From: Erythrocercus mccallii
Lineage: Eukaryota; Chordata; Aves; Passeriformes; Dicruridae
Direction of reading: 5' to 3'
Length of the DNA stretch: 64,000 bases
Assembly (NCBI GenBank): GCA_013397435.1
Contig: VZRG01000763.1
Location: forward strand, 186,001-250,000
A model generated the notes under the pieces. The model did no database searches and was not told where the DNA came from. It worked only from the letters and a program-made list of their open reading frames with translations. How positions within the stretch are numbered: position 1 is the stretch's first letter; every line of letters starts with the position of its first letter. The translations under genes and the position numbers were made by a program. Below are positions 46,063-61,199 of this stretch, one piece after another.

Positions 46063-49000
46063 CTTTCTGGATTTTCATTTTCATACCACAGGCACGTTTT
46101 CTAATCAACAACTATGATGCCAGAATGTGTGCACTACATGCTCTCACAAGGCAGTCATAGCCAAGATTTGAATTCTTAAGTACCTATGGAGACTGAATAA
46201 ACAAGAGTGATACAATTCAGTTAAAAAGTAAAAACAACTCCTAAGTGAAAGGCTTAAAGAAGTACCCTGAACTTTCCCAGTGCAGGCACAGTAAGTAGCT
46301 TTAAGTTTCAGCCTCAGACAAACCTCACACATTACCTTTTCTCCTTAGCCGTGGGGAATTCGAAGCACTGCAGAGTGTCAAATAGCACCTGAAACACTGT
46401 AGCCCTCAAAGCCTCCATACAGATGTTTTGTTTCTCCACAACTGCATTCAGCGGTAATCTCTACATAGGAGCTGACACTGGCTATATGTATTATTTTGTG
46501 AGTCAATCTTTTGCGCTGCAAATTTCTATAACTAAAATTCCAAACACTTTTGCATATGAAAAATAAACTGATTTGATTTATAGCTAGCATGAACAAGCTT
46601 GCCCTTGCCCATCCGTTTTGTTAGCATCTGATGGCTATACTGAATGCCCATTTTCTCTCATAAAGAATTAATTCTAGAAACTGCTAAAGATGCCAAAACT
46701 TTACTACCTTTATTAACCATGACTACATCAAAGCAGCACCCACAGGACTCTTTGAAAATGCTATCAATTACACAACAGGGTCTTGTCTTTACTTGGGACT
46801 GAAGTCCCCAAAATTTACCCTCCACAGCTACACAGTTTGTGCCTTTTTCTGATGAACTTCCACAGTGTAAAACATAAACATTTGAAGCCGGGGGCCAGCA
46901 TGTGTAGAGTACACTACATTAATTCTTCATATTTATATGATACTCTATTTCACAAATCACTACTCAAATCGATCACACTCTCATTACTGCATGCCAGCTG
47001 TGCTATTTAATGGATAGTGAAGTAGTACCACTTTGCAGAGCACATTAGTTTACAAGGTCCAAACAGTAGCTCTGCTGTTAATTTTTTATTATTAAACTTC
47101 AAAAAGGCCTTGCAAACAAGAAACCAAAACAAACAGAACACTGATGTTCTGAAAACCCTCCATGTGAGTTGTCTGTTCTGAGGTAGTATGGGCTAAAGCA
47201 GACAAGTTGTCTCCCTTATGAAGAGTCCCAATTCATAAATTAGCCACCATCTCCTAAACCAGCAATCCTCAAATTGAAGCTCGCAATCTCAAGGTTCAGT
47301 TCATCTTCCCATCCCTCCAATTCTCCCCTGCAATTCAAGCAGCTCTTTGCAGGAGCCAGTGGAGAACTGCAAGGGGATAAACTGACTTAGGTTCCTCCTC
47401 TAGCTAATACATCTCTCCCTAAATGTATGTAAAATACCATTTATTGCTACTGAGAAATAAAATACAAAATAATAATAAAACCCCATACTCACCTGAATTC
47501 AAGCTGCCTCAGGTTCTCCTTTCTAGAAATATGTTTTCAGTTACCTATCACTTCCAAACATCAGCAGGTCACTTATAACTGCTCTGGGTTAAAAATAATC
47601 ATTGTTTTCCTTGCTCAGCTATTTTTTAACCTGGACCAGCTTCCTGATCGGGTTCACCACGTGAACACTCAAACACAAGTCAGAGGCTGGCACTGTTTAC
47701 ACCGACAGCACCACAAAGAGAAATGCTCTTTGAAACCATGCCTACAGATACATCTTTGTAGCTACTTATTCTATGCTCCAGTTAAGTAATCAGTCACATC
47801 TTACTGTCAATGAAAAGTAATAGAAAACCTGAAAGAAAGGACAGAATAAGAACTCAGATTGAATTCTTTTTAACAGAATAATTACAAGAAAGTTATGGTT
47901 CTGACCAATCCACGGGACTTGGAGCTTAATTTTAAAGCAGTTTCAACAAGCAAAACGGATACCACTCCAATACAACAATTTTTCTAGAAGAGGACAGATA
48001 AGTTTAGTTACATAGTTCATTCAGCCAATTTGCTGCTTCAGAGTATTAGAAATCTGCCCAAAAAGGACACAAAACCCAGTCATTCTCAGATGCTGAAAAT
48101 ACAGCCCTTTGTGGGTAAAAACTCTGCAGTCTCTAGCAAACCAGCACCACTTTTTTAAAAACATGAAATATAATATGACTTGGCACAAATCCCATTTAAA
48201 CAACAAGCCCATAAAGCTTGCTGGCACTTAGAAAGGAGTGAAAAGAAGAAAATCTATTCTAATTTGCTCAATTCTAAGAGCTAGATTTATATTTTAGAAG
48301 TAGTATTTATACATGACTCAACATTTTAAACTAGACTTCAGGTACAGAGGAATGCAAATTAAAAACCAAATCCAATAGATAACTGACTTACTAAGCCCCT
48401 TCTAGATTTACTCTCTAGGTGAAAACTCAAAGCAGTAACATATAAGAAGTACTGATCTCCCTTGTTATATTTCTCTACTCCAGCTTATTAGCATTTCTGC
48501 AGTGAACTATATATTTTACCATCTTTTTTTGAAATTAGGAAAATTGCTTCTTACCATGGTTAATATTTGAACTCCTGTAAAGTAGTTACAGGATCTTCTC
48601 GCTCCCTACAGCACATTTCAACTGCTCAGGGAAGTCCAAGGAATGACACACAAAAAGTCCAAAGCAGCTAAACTGAACTACCACTGTCTGCAGAGAGGAC
48701 TGGCTTTTGCTAGTTACCATAACAAAATACAGTAATTTCAAAGTAATTTCTGATGAACACCCTGCCACCTGAGATCCATGTATTTTATTGTGTGAAGAAA
48801 TGCCGTTATATTTGAAGTGCTCTTTTGTGTATAAGGAACATGGGATATTACCAGATTCCTCAGCTGTTTTATCTTAAACAAGTTCTAGATTAGAAATTAC
48901 AGTTAATAAATATTTACACACAAAAGCTATTGGCTACATGGAAAAGAAGTTTACACACCAAGATGAGATAACTTGATAGAATGTTTGAAAATTAAAAAGC

Positions 49001-52000
49001 CTTTAAACCCATTAATTATAAAAACTACCAAATAATTAAACACAGAATAAATACATGGTAATTAATGTATGCAATAAGATGACAAGAAAACTGGTGGAGC
49101 TTTGATGTCTTGAAGAGCTCCAAGATCAAGGTTAAAAAACGTTCTGGAATACATAATTAGGTAGAAAGTTAACAGCTTGCAATAAATGGGTGAGATGTAG
49201 TGTCTTATCAGAACACAAAGGAGTCAAGATAGGTTCATGCGTGCTAGTCTTAAGCAACTTACAATAAAGAATAAACACTGGCATTAAAAAATCCAAACAA
49301 GAGAAAAAAAATCCCTTTCTCCAATATTTAGCAATTTTCAAAAGCAGTTTCAGAATAAAAACATTTGAACTCTGTGCTGAAATATATTCCTGGCAAGAAC
49401 TAAATTCTAGCATAACACCATGTGACATACTAGATTGACATAAATTACAGAAGTGATTACTGAGGATTTTAAAAAATGGAACCATGGAAATAAAACAAAT
49501 AAGCACCGATACTTTGAAAGTATGTGGATGTTTGGATAGAAAAATGACAGTGTTTGCTATATAGCAAAGGTACAGAGTCTGAAGTGTAAACTTTAAAGGT
49601 TTCGTTAATATAATTGGTACTTTTGATCTTTTATAATAATTTTCACCTATTCTCTAAAGGAGAAAATGTCACTGGACTCTCTAAGAGGAGGTTTTCCAGC
49701 AGCACACAGTTCAGGTAACAATTTTATATGACAACTGATTCATAAAACATGATTCCTGAACATAGTGTTTGCTCCTTTTCTGTCTATCTCAGTCACTTTT
49801 TCCTGTCTTTTCTATGGCATTTCACCTCCACATACATCTCTGCAGGTAAACACCCTGAAAATAAAAATTGATCCTTTTGTACCAACTTAGGGGGGTTTAG
49901 TAAATCAGTAGGGTGATGAGTAATAATCACAACTCTGCCAGTTATTCCCTCCAGTGGAGACAGAGTCTGATGGAACCAGGTGGCAGGACCAGAGGCAACT
50001 AAGGCCAGGACTTTTTGTTTTCAGGACACCGGAAAGAATCTCTGTACAGCTCACTGATGGTCTTTCCTATATGGTTGAGATGTTTTCTTTCTGTTACAGT
50101 CCTCATCTCAATTCCTTGCACTCTCTCCCCTCACAACAACTCATCTCAATTATCTGCCCCTTTCTCTATTTTCTTTGTTCAGCTCATCCCTAGTTCATAT
50201 GCACGAATTTGCTATCACCATTGCTGTCAATCTACAATCCTTTATATAATGTAGTTTTCTTGTTTTGCACGCCTATCTTACCCATTTAAACGGTGCTCTA
50301 AAAAACCATTGGTAATACCTGCCCTAATATACTGCAGCTATCACAGGAGATGTGATATCAGCTATCACAGATGATCTGCAGCTGATCATTACTGCTGTCA
50401 GTGTAACAGAGACAAAAACTCTCAAGTCCAGCCACAGTTCCTTGGCACGAACATACCTACCAGTCTAAACTGGCATCCTCATTTTATGGCACAGCTATCT
50501 TGCTTTTGTCTGTTCCCACGCAATGAAAATATTCTCCATCCAAGAACTGGCAATGAGCAGATTCATTTCAATTATGTAAAAACACTGTTATGCTTATAAG
50601 TGCCTTGCACTTCATCCTTAATTTGCGTACAAGTTATGAGGGGGTTTCATGTGCAACTTACATTCGTCATTCAAGTGTCATTCATTTGACACTTTCATTC
50701 TATACTTACAGAGGTATTACCTGATATTGTACTGCTTATAACCCTTCTAACCCTAAACTGTAAAGACAAACACATATTTGATGGGTAGAGGCTTTTAAAA
50801 GGGAAAGTGTACAGTTTGTCAGTGAACTTGGCTTAAACAAACCCTCCTAAGAAACTACAGCTACACCTTACAGTCAGCACAGTGCTGACAAATCCACGTT
50901 TTTGCTTTTATGTTTAAAAACTTTCTCTGCAGTAGTTCAGGGAAGACAACATAATGGTGGAAGACCTTAAAACAAAGAGACTCTCAAGACATGCTGTGAC
51001 AATTAGTTTACTTTTCTCACAGAAACTGTGTTCTTAGAGATAATACAAGTAGCAAGTCCAAAGGTCCATATTTAGGAGACTAAATCATGTCCTAAATATT
51101 AACTATTTTAAATATTACATATTAATAAAGTATTTAAAATATTTTCTGTAACCATTTTCAGAGTTTACCTTATACATACTAAGGTAAACGAGGCACCCTG
51201 TCATGAAGTCTCACCTTTCCCTTACAATATGAAGGCTGTATAAAAGAAAGTCTATGTGGCAGAGAGCAAACCTGAGTGAAGAGAACAAGTACCCATCAAA
51301 CATTTCAAAAAACTTACTGCATGGCAAATGAAGTTGAGCACTAATCAGTATGTATTACACTATAAATAACCAGAACTTTATTGAATAGTCTTTAGGATTA
51401 CTTTTTTCTACCAAATGCACAAAAATTATCTCATCAATCTGCCCAAGTTGTCCAACAAACTTGCAATTTTGGATATAGGCATGTTTTAGAAAAACACTGG
51501 CAAGTATACTTGACTGGTTAAAAAAAACTTTGGTCATTACTTCTATTGAAATATTCATTAATTACCTACTCCCAGAATACACAGAATTATTCCAATTAAC
51601 AGCCTCTAAGGCAAAAAGTTCAATCTTTACCCAAACTACACAATAAACTAGCAGGAGGACCTGATCATTTGTACTCATTGGCATGGTGATACAGATGCGT
51701 AATCCCTGAGCATGTAGTTTCTCTTTTCCAAAGTTTACTACACATTAGAACCTCCAGTTACTCAGTGTCACTGATTTTAAGCAGGGCAGATTTTAAATGT
51801 GGTCCCACCATACATAAATCCAGTATTTGCTCTCCTAACTCTCAAATAGTTTACTGGTCTTCATAAAAAGGAATAGCCTCCGAGCTTTCTATAAACTGCA
51901 AGGCACCAACTGCCTGCCTATGCCTCCATCACCACTGCTATTTATCTTGCTTCCTGTGCCAGATAGATAAATTCTCCTGCCTGTAAAAATCAACGTGGAT

Positions 52001-55000
52001 CCCCAAAAAGTTGTACCAGATCTGTGAGAACTAAGAGAAAGATTATCATTTCACACTGAGTTAAGACACAGTCTCCTCAAACCACCACTTAAAAACAACC
52101 AGACAAACTAACAATAGCACAGCCATGTATCTCACACTCTGCATTTTCCCATAAAAATGTACATATATACACAATATAAACCATTAAAGGATGCCATTAA
52201 AATTTAAATGTATTTTCCAAGTCATCCCTTAAATCTATTCCTTGAAGTATTTTCCAAGTCATTCCTTAAAAGCCACATCTTCAATTACCAGAAACTGATG
52301 CTTCCAAATTCAAAATACTGAAGTGGTCTTGCTTATTCAGTCTATCCAGAAAAAAACAAGAGTAGGAATAGCAAAGCCAGATGTTGTTAATAACATCTAA
52401 TTAACACCACAAGGTTCCTACTGATTCACTGCAACCCCAGAAACCTGGGGTTTCTGGTGTTTTCATGAAACCAGGATAGATAGGATGTTTCTGGGAATAA
52501 CAGAGAAAATAAGTGAACAGCTGTGTCCAATAACTCCTCTCACAGTCAGTAAAGCTACAAGTTAACATTAAAAATTTAAGTTTCTTGTAGTAATCTTTCA
52601 ATCATTCTGAATTTAAAAGTGAGGAGAAATCACAAATAATTTTGCATTTTTATATATTCTGCACATCTAAGGAAAACACTAATGTAGGTAGAATGTACCC
52701 AAAAGTTCAATTATTTTGCAGGTAGCAACAAGTATTTAACCTGAAAAGGAAATACAAAGGTTAAAAGAAAACGTGTGCTTTTTCTACTCTTATAAGCTCA
52801 CGTTAATAAGAGCCGTGTTTTATGTCAAAGATTGGAACATTACAGCCAGACAGCTTTCAAACAGCTGAAACTGTGAAAGCTCTTTTGACCTTATATTCAA
52901 GATTAAAATTAAAAGTTTTGAGTTTCTTTTAAATATTCTCTTTCATAATTAAAAAAAAACCCACATGACATTAAATGTGTCCCAGAAGCCTTATTAAGTA
53001 CACGTGATACAGGAATGAATGGGAGGTAGCACGAAGGACATAAAAAAATTCCATAAACATAAGAAATTCAGTTGTATTCTCCTCAATATAATTTTCATTA
53101 TAAGAAGTACTTTAACCAAATGTTTGAGATTTTAGTTACATAAAGGGAGTAACTTAAGATGACTGTTTAAAACTTAAAAAAAAAATGAGGCCAAAACAGT
53201 TGGGTAACTGGTAACCAAACTGATAACCAAACAGTTGGGTAACATTCACTAGAGATTAAGTTGGGCTGCTCCATAAATTTTTACATTGCCACTCTCTGCT
53301 TGCTTGCCTGAAAAAAACCCTAATTTCTTACCAGTACTGTGAAATCACAGGGAAGTCCAAATGATTCAACACTAATATTTACATACCTCCACTTGTTCTT
53401 CTTTATATGTTGACACTGAAGCCCAAAAATGCCAAAAGTAATTATTTTTAAAATTTTTAATTTTCTCTACTGCAATTATGTCTACTAGAACTGACATAAT
53501 AAGAGGTAATAATAAACCCTATCTCTTTCAAAACCAAGCCTATGTTTCTGAGGTAATACAAAGTCAGCTTATAACAAGGGTGTATAATTTCCTCACATGT
53601 ATAGAAAACAGCTGTATGTTTATCAAGTAGCGTGAAGCTTTCCTTTTGTAAATTAAGAGTCATTGTGAGGTGGGATATTTTAAATTAACTGGGTTTTTTT
53701 CTCAGAATGCTATTTTGTGTTCCTCTCAGCTGATCTAAATGTGAAGCAGCTGGAAGACATGATCTTTCCTGCTCTGGCCATATTCTAATTAGCCAGACAA
53801 GCTTCAATCCGAACTACTGCACTGGTCTTGCAGATCAAATGACCACACTGAGATCAGTGCCAACAAAAGGAAGGCTGGACCATGATGCCTAAGGAGAAAT
53901 CAGATCCTTCCTTTTTCACAACAGGTCACACTTCAACCATCTTAAAGTTGTCATGAAAATAAAGCTTCATTATAATCTAAGATGATACTACGGGTATTTG
54001 CTAAAATAAATTAACCTGTGTATCACTTCTACAGAACCCTATAGAAAATCTAAGGGAAAAGAAACCAATCTGTAGCTTCTGAAACTGCTTTCTTTCATTA
54101 TGCACAGCTAAGGTCATATAAAGGCAAAGTTACGTGCAAAGTGTGAATCTGTTTAAAAGTTGGGAAGAGTTTTAAACATACAAAGTACAGTATTTCAATA
54201 TCAAAAAATGTATTGATAAGACTTATTAAATCTAGACATACATACACAGTTTCTTGGTATGTTACAACTTCTAACAGTGCTATTCCTAACTTCATTTACA
54301 CTGCAGTGTGTCAAAAATTCTGCACAAATACAGCTTCAAAAATTCCTAAATATTTAAGAACAGGATTAGTTAATTTAGCCAGTACAGATTTTGTTTTCTT
54401 ACAGAAGTGCATTTAATTTTGCATTTTGTTTCAAATAAGAACACAAAACTTCATTTAAGTGTATAAGTTAAGATTAAGCTCCTGACAATTAAGCTGTTTC
54501 AGCTGACTGATGGTAGTCATTCCCATCATTTCTCAAGAAGTCAACTGCAGACATCAAGTTTTAAATTATACTTTACATAAACACTCAGCACAAAACCTTT
54601 GGAAGTTTGTCATTTGCTAAACCTGATCACTAAAGTATTCAGCAAGCATAGCTACAAATTGAAAGATTTTTTGTTCTCCCATCTGCGAAAGGTAAATAGG
54701 AGAAAAATTAATTCAGAGCAAGAACATAAACTTTAAGCCTTCACATTTCACATCTGATTTCTAATGACAGTGCAACATATATGATTAGCTTTCATCTTAC
54801 ACTTACTACAGTCTTAGTTTACTGAATATATTTACCAGTGTAAAAACTTACTACACTGCTTAGCTTTTAACTTTTAAGTTAAAATGATATCTTTGAAATT
54901 ATAAGTATGTATTGTCTGAAAATATTTTGGCACTGGCACAGAATCTGCAAAGAAAAGCCCAAGCTTTAACTTAATTATCCTTTTACAAGTACTGTGGTTT

Positions 55001-58000
55001 GAGAAAATACAACTTTGTAAACATAATAATCACTAAGAGTAATTGCCTTTGGCAGTAATGTCCCAAAGCAAGTTTGGATATCCAAGATAAACCATGATTC
55101 CTATTCTTTCTCTCTGTACTTTTTCATTAATATAAAAATTCAAAAACAAATGAAAATGGTGTGTCTAACACTGTACAAACAAACAAAACACAAGTTTCTG
55201 TCAGAGCAACATATTATCATTAATAAATAATGAAATCAGTCAACAAACATATGTTACAGAAACTGCAACCCAACAATAAAATCTGCAAAAGTTACATTAT
55301 TTTCTAGAACAGAAATAGAAAGGAACTGATGGAAGTTTAGATGCAGTTACAGAAGCAGTGGGAAATAATCATTATGCTACTTACAATGTACTTTAATCGC
55401 AGATACACTGGGATATCCACTTACTGCAACCCCTTTGTATGTACTGGAAGACACCCAAAAGCACAGAAGCCACTTATTCCTCCCTAAAAATATTGCAGAT
55501 ATTTTGAAAGTAATTTAGAACTAAGAAATTAGTTCTTAATGATAATTAGCTAATGTTAAGACAGTAAAACACTGTAATTCAAATTCTATATGTAATAGGC
55601 AAGATTAGGATAAATTAAAGCAAGCACACAAAAGTCTCAAAAATCAAACTTCTTCCTAACTGATTTCAAGTCCCCTTTTTTTATCAGTTGCCATACAGTT
55701 CCCTGTGCTGATTCACTGCCTTACCTAATCTTGCTTGGTTCCTACAGCTTCTGTTTTAACCCACCAACCTCTAGGCTGCTCACCTATGTGAAACACTGCA
55801 AGTTTGCACAAGTCCAGTTCTACATCTGATTTGGATGCACTCTCTCTAACAGCTGATCATTACAAGTAGCGAATTATTACTGTGTTTGTAAACATACGTG
55901 CTTTGATACTACCGTACAATTTTAAGTAAATTACTTGACTCTGAACATTTTCAATATTAGTAAACTAACATCCCTACACACTCCTTCATAAATTACAACC
56001 CATTTGACTATCTGAATATGAATATCAATTTTTGTACAATACCCCCTAAACTACAGCAGGAGAAAACTGTTCAGTTTAGTTGGAAGTTAATGAATACTGC
56101 TTAACAAGAACTTTTAATTTACTTTTAATTATTTCAGTCATCCTATATACACCTGCAACATCTCAAGTGAGAGGAAAGTAAAATGTAGAGCAGAAGGGAA
56201 AAGAAGCAGTTAGAAAACTTTTAAATAATACATGATAGAACCACAACAAGATTATATTCATACATTGCTTCTGCTGTGCCATCTAGTAAAAGCCTGTAGC
56301 ATGATGCAAGGAGGGCTGCTGTCAAATTCTGAAACCTGCCTAGTGCTGCAGGCTGATATAAATTCTCCTGCTGCAGCAGGGAGCCCTATTTTTCAGGGAG
56401 CCCTATTACACCTTCAAACAGGATGATGAGCATGCTAACTTTGCCCTTTCTAACAGCCCCACACAGCAGCAGCATGAATCAGTTAACCCCAGTGGTGTAA
56501 TTTTTCTATTATTCAACCAAAATTGCATTAATTCTTGACTGCTGAGGCAATACATTTTGTCTATTATATTCACTGAACTGCAACCAAACTAGATAGAACA
56601 AATTTGTATGGGTATGTTAATTTTAGCCATTTTTGGAACTTACTAAGTATTGAAGCAAGAGCTGAGTTCTTTAACCTCTAGCACATCTAGGCTTCCTTGA
56701 TTGTCATCAGATAGCCTAGGGAACAAGAAGCAATCACAGGATTCTAAGAACTCAGTCTGCTACTTGTGTGGTACTGTACATGACTCATTCGAGAGTTTCC
56801 CTAGGGAATCTTCTAAAGTGGACACTTTTCAGAAGCCTCATTACATTTTTAAGTGTTTAAAATTTCTGCCAAGTCACTACTATAGACTTATGCCATCAAT
56901 TGTGAAATATGACCTTAGTTGAAGCACATCTAGTAGCTTTGTTAGTTAAAAAAAGAACTAAAATAGATTTATAAATAATGCTTAAAATCCATATGAAAAG
57001 TTGCAATTCACCATAAAACCCATTAGTACAATTCATTACATTAGGCACAGGTCTAACGTGTGCCTGTGAATGCACACACTTCATAGAGAAGCATTTACAG
57101 TTTTCTTGGAAATAAAATGAAATTCTGGGAAGTAGCAACCACCATCACCAAGAAGTCAGCCCAGAAATTCACTGTACTCACTAGATGCCAGCCCCCCACC
57201 AAAATCCCCACCTTATTCAGGAGACAAACACTGAGCCAGTCACAAATCAGCTGCTAAACTGCTGCATTTTACACCATGGCCTCTTAAAGCAAACAAACAA
57301 AAAAATACCATAAGGCCATACTGTAAACTCATTTACAAATAGTTTAGTCATGCATGTGCAAGAGGATTGCAAAACAAACTACGGAAAAAAGTGCACTACC
57401 AAGATAAGCCACCACCTTTTCTAACTTAAATAACCCAAACCGACGATACCCAGTTTAACTGTAAACACTTCACCCAAGTGTACAGCTGCTGGGCAGAACT
57501 GTGCTATTCAAACAAATTAAAAATATAGTTAAGAGAAAGGAGGATTGACCAACTCACTGTGCATCTGCACCAATACAAAACTTTCAAGCCTTGGAAATAA
57601 AGTGTTTCTATCAAAATATTTAAAAAAAAAAAAAAAGGCAAAAGTCCCTGGTCTCAAATTATACAATATGTAGCATAGAACAAAGAAAATCCAGCTTCTA
57701 GATTTCTGAGATTTTTGCCAAATTTCCATTTAACAATGGTTTTACTTTCACCACTAACATAAGAGTAATATATCCACAAACACAGATCTGAAGGCCAAAA
57801 AAAGCTTAAATAAAGTCTGTTTTTAGGATTAGCCTATAAGTTGCTCGGCAGTTTTTAACATACAAAATTTAACATCAAACATTTTTGTTACAATTTTTGG
57901 TAACAATTTTAGTTGCATTTTATTCACAACTCTAGACTCGTATTTCAAAGACTACACTCCCTTATTCTTTCTAGTTTTACATGCTTTTTACCTGTTGCTA

Positions 58001-60550
58001 TATAGTTAAAAAATTTCCTACAACTACCCACTTCGAAACAGTTCAATCACACTGAAACTCAGCTGAACACGTTTCTTCTCTTCAGACATCATCCTACAAC
58101 TTAAAAAAAAAAACATCCTTCCCATGGAGAGCTTATAACCAGTAATGCTAAACTGATATGGTAATGGCACAATCAAACCTTCAGAGAGGTAGTTTTAATT
58201 TTATACTACTGACAATGTTAAACTGCTTTTCACTTTGATATGAAACTATTTTAAAACTACACCATTTACAATTAGTATATCCATTTAACAGTTAGAATTC
58301 TATATTATAGCTGACATAAGAAATACAAACTCTTCAAGAGAAGTAAATTTAAATTTAGCAGGCATACATGAAGTTGTGCTCTGTGGGACTAGTGAATAGG
58401 GACTTAGCAGAGTAAAGAATGCTAAAGCAGAAAGAAATAAATATTTATTAAGCAAATGTACTGACACTTAGGGACAAAAATCATTATAAAGGAAAACATA
58501 TTTGTGAAGGTCACATGATCAGCATAACACTGTAGGTGGAGAAAATCCAAGACAAATAACTTGAACTTTAGATTTTTGAAGAGCACTTTGTTGCACTTTA
58601 CTAGTAGAAATATTTCAAGACCCTAAGTGGCCATAAGTATCTTAAAATAAGAGTCATAATGTACACTTAAACCCAAAGAGTCCTACAGAAACTAGGAGCT
58701 TATCTAAGTTTCTGGTATATGTTGTACCTCTGAGAGAAAACACACACTGCTCTAGAACTAAAGAGCCACAGGACAAGCTGGAAATGCTCTCCTAACCTCT
58801 GTTATCAGAAAAAGTTCTGGAACTTAGGGAGGGAGAATAAAAGTACTGCACAAGAAAGGTTCACATCTCTACTGGAAAAAAAGGAGGCGGGAAGAAAATA
58901 TGAAAAAATAAAATAGTTTGTCTGACGTCTATGTAGTACCTTCCCTTTTTTATTTCCTCTATACATTCCTTTCTAGTCCAGCAATTTTTAGGAATGGAGT
59001 AGTAGGACTGACCAATTGGCATGCATTACTCAGAATTTCTCTAACTATAGGGACAACAATATTATTAATATAATACTAAAATACCACGAAGTTCAAGCTT
59101 AGAGAATAATTCATTGGACTGGATTTAATATTAGCTTGTTCATTACTTTTTAAGATCTAAAAAGTCTTAACTAAGTGCCTTTTAGTAACAAAGATTAACA
59201 TAATGGCATCCTTCCTAGCAAAATTGCAAGTGCAGAGGAAGCTCTTTCACAAACTGAATACCATCACCTAAAACTTGCACAGCAAATGAAGAGATAGCTA
59301 TCAGAGAGATAAGAAGGCAAGCATTCACACTCATATTGAGATGTAAATATTTGCCAATTAAATGCTTTTTGTAGCCCAAAAGTAGTGGACAATTATTTAA
59401 GAATTTAAGACTATGTCCAGTCTAGATGCACAAATACTGTACAGTCTGACAAGAAAAATCCAGCTTACTTTAGTATTAACATTGGTACACCTGAGAGAAT
59501 TAACATTCTAACTATCACTGCCCTAGTCCTTTTACACTTATGGCAATACAAACTGATGAGCAACACACACTGCATTCTCAATTTCAAGCTATGAAAGCCT
59601 ACTCAGCAGATTTGAAGAGAAAACATAAGGCAGCTGCCATGACACAGAAGAGATTCACAATGATTTAACTATACTATCCTAAAACATTTCTAAGACACAT
59701 ACAGCAAGCTATACATTAAAATTTATTATTTTATCTATTATAACTAGTTTACTTTTTCATGATATTACCAGCCAAAAAACCCTCAAATTACTAGTAGCCA
59801 CAGCAGTTTACCTTTCTCCAAAATAAACCCTCCAAAAAATCACAAACGAAATGAAAAACACAAGCCACAGAAACCTTGGGACCAAAGCTTCATGAAACAT
59901 GAAAAAAATATTTAAGAGTGACTTGGCTTTCCCTAATAACGAAAAAAAGTATTACCTCTGTTTATATTAGCATTAGTTCTGCAAAAGTCAAGTATATGAC
60001 ATAGCAGTTAATACTACTTTGATCGCCAGTTTAATTCCATTCTTTTATTATTTCAATAAAAGCTGCAGATTACATCTGCCTCACCAAAGAAACCTGCCAC
60101 GTGCACAAAACAATATTTACTAACTGAAATCACATATGATACTAAATGTCCACAAGATATGACACTGTATCAAACAACAGATTTTAAAGCATGGCACTGG
60201 TGCACTCCAAAGTAAAATTGCTGGACAAATAAATCAGATTTAAAAGATATACAGCAATATACATTTCCAAACTACCTATAAGAAAGGATCCAAAGGTAAC
60301 ATGTATCCCTGTCCGTTTATATGGTTTAAAACGTTTTTTATTTGTACAAGCAAAGAGACAACAGAATGGTCAGAGGTGAAGTCATTTTCTCTTGTAATAG
60401 TATTGACATATACAACAACTCAGAAGTTTTGTAAATCAAAGTATGACATGAAACATAAGTAAAGACATGGGTCTGGGGGACGGGGGGGAGGAAAAAAATA
60501 TTTAAGTGCCAAAAGTAGCAAGGAAAAAGGCTATGATGCAGAAATACGAG
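46063..60550. other. About 14.5 kb without recognisable gene
   Basis: AT-rich non-coding sequence, probably FRS2 5' intron. There is no CpG island, RNA gene or family-like exon. Small local duplications occur at 52202-52270 (gtattttccaagtcat twice), 53195-53242 (aacagttgggtaac twice) and 56370-56410 (cagggagccctatt twice), and there is a poly-A run near 57620-57636. None has an obvious function. Confidence 0.5.
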
Positions 60551-60559
60551 ATGAGGGTC

Positions 60560-61190
60560 TTTTAATTCAAAGACAATAAGCGAGCTTCAGCTGGATGAGG
60601 AAAGTAGCAGTCAGACTACTGAAAAATCGTAGCAGCTGTATTTTGAACAGATTGAGAGATAGGAATATCAGCAGAGAGAGAAGGTACTTGAAGTACTCCA
60701 GATGGCAGATACAGCAACTTCATTTGCAAAGATAGAAAAAGAAAATGTGGTCTTGAAAACGTTATTTGGACAAGGAAGGAGTATATGAATAAAACATGAC
60801 TCTGGACTCAAGGAGAAGAAAAAGAAAGGGCTATTCCCAAACAAGTGCCCTCCCTGGGTGAGGGAGGATTATTACACTGTCAGCAGCATTGAAAATGGCA
60901 GGCAAATGAGTTAAGTTTGAGAGCGAAGATAAAGAGCTCTGAAACATTCAAAATGTTTATGATGATAAAAAACGTTTAAAGGAAATGCAGGATTGAATGA
61001 AGACACACAAAGAGCCGTGAAACTCCACAAAGTTTACAGCAACAAAAATATAGGAGGTGCAGAGATTTCTATGAATGTTGCACACTTTAGGATTAGTGGG
61101 AAGAAGGTACAGAAGTGGGAAGACGCTTGCAGCAAGAGGCAGGGCAAAGGCAGGAGAGGATCAAGGCTGTGACAGCCAGGCAAGTTTCCC
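60560..61190. repeat. Possible ancient interspersed repeat, family not identified
   Basis: About 600 bp of purine-rich, less AT-rich sequence (for example 'gcagctgtattttgaacaga', 'gtacttgaagtactccagat', 'agaggatcaaggctgtgaca'). Its texture is unlike its flanks and recalls old amniote-wide interspersed repeats. I see no terminal repeats, target duplication or open frame, so the call is tentative. Confidence 0.3.
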
Positions 61191-61199
61191 TACATCATA

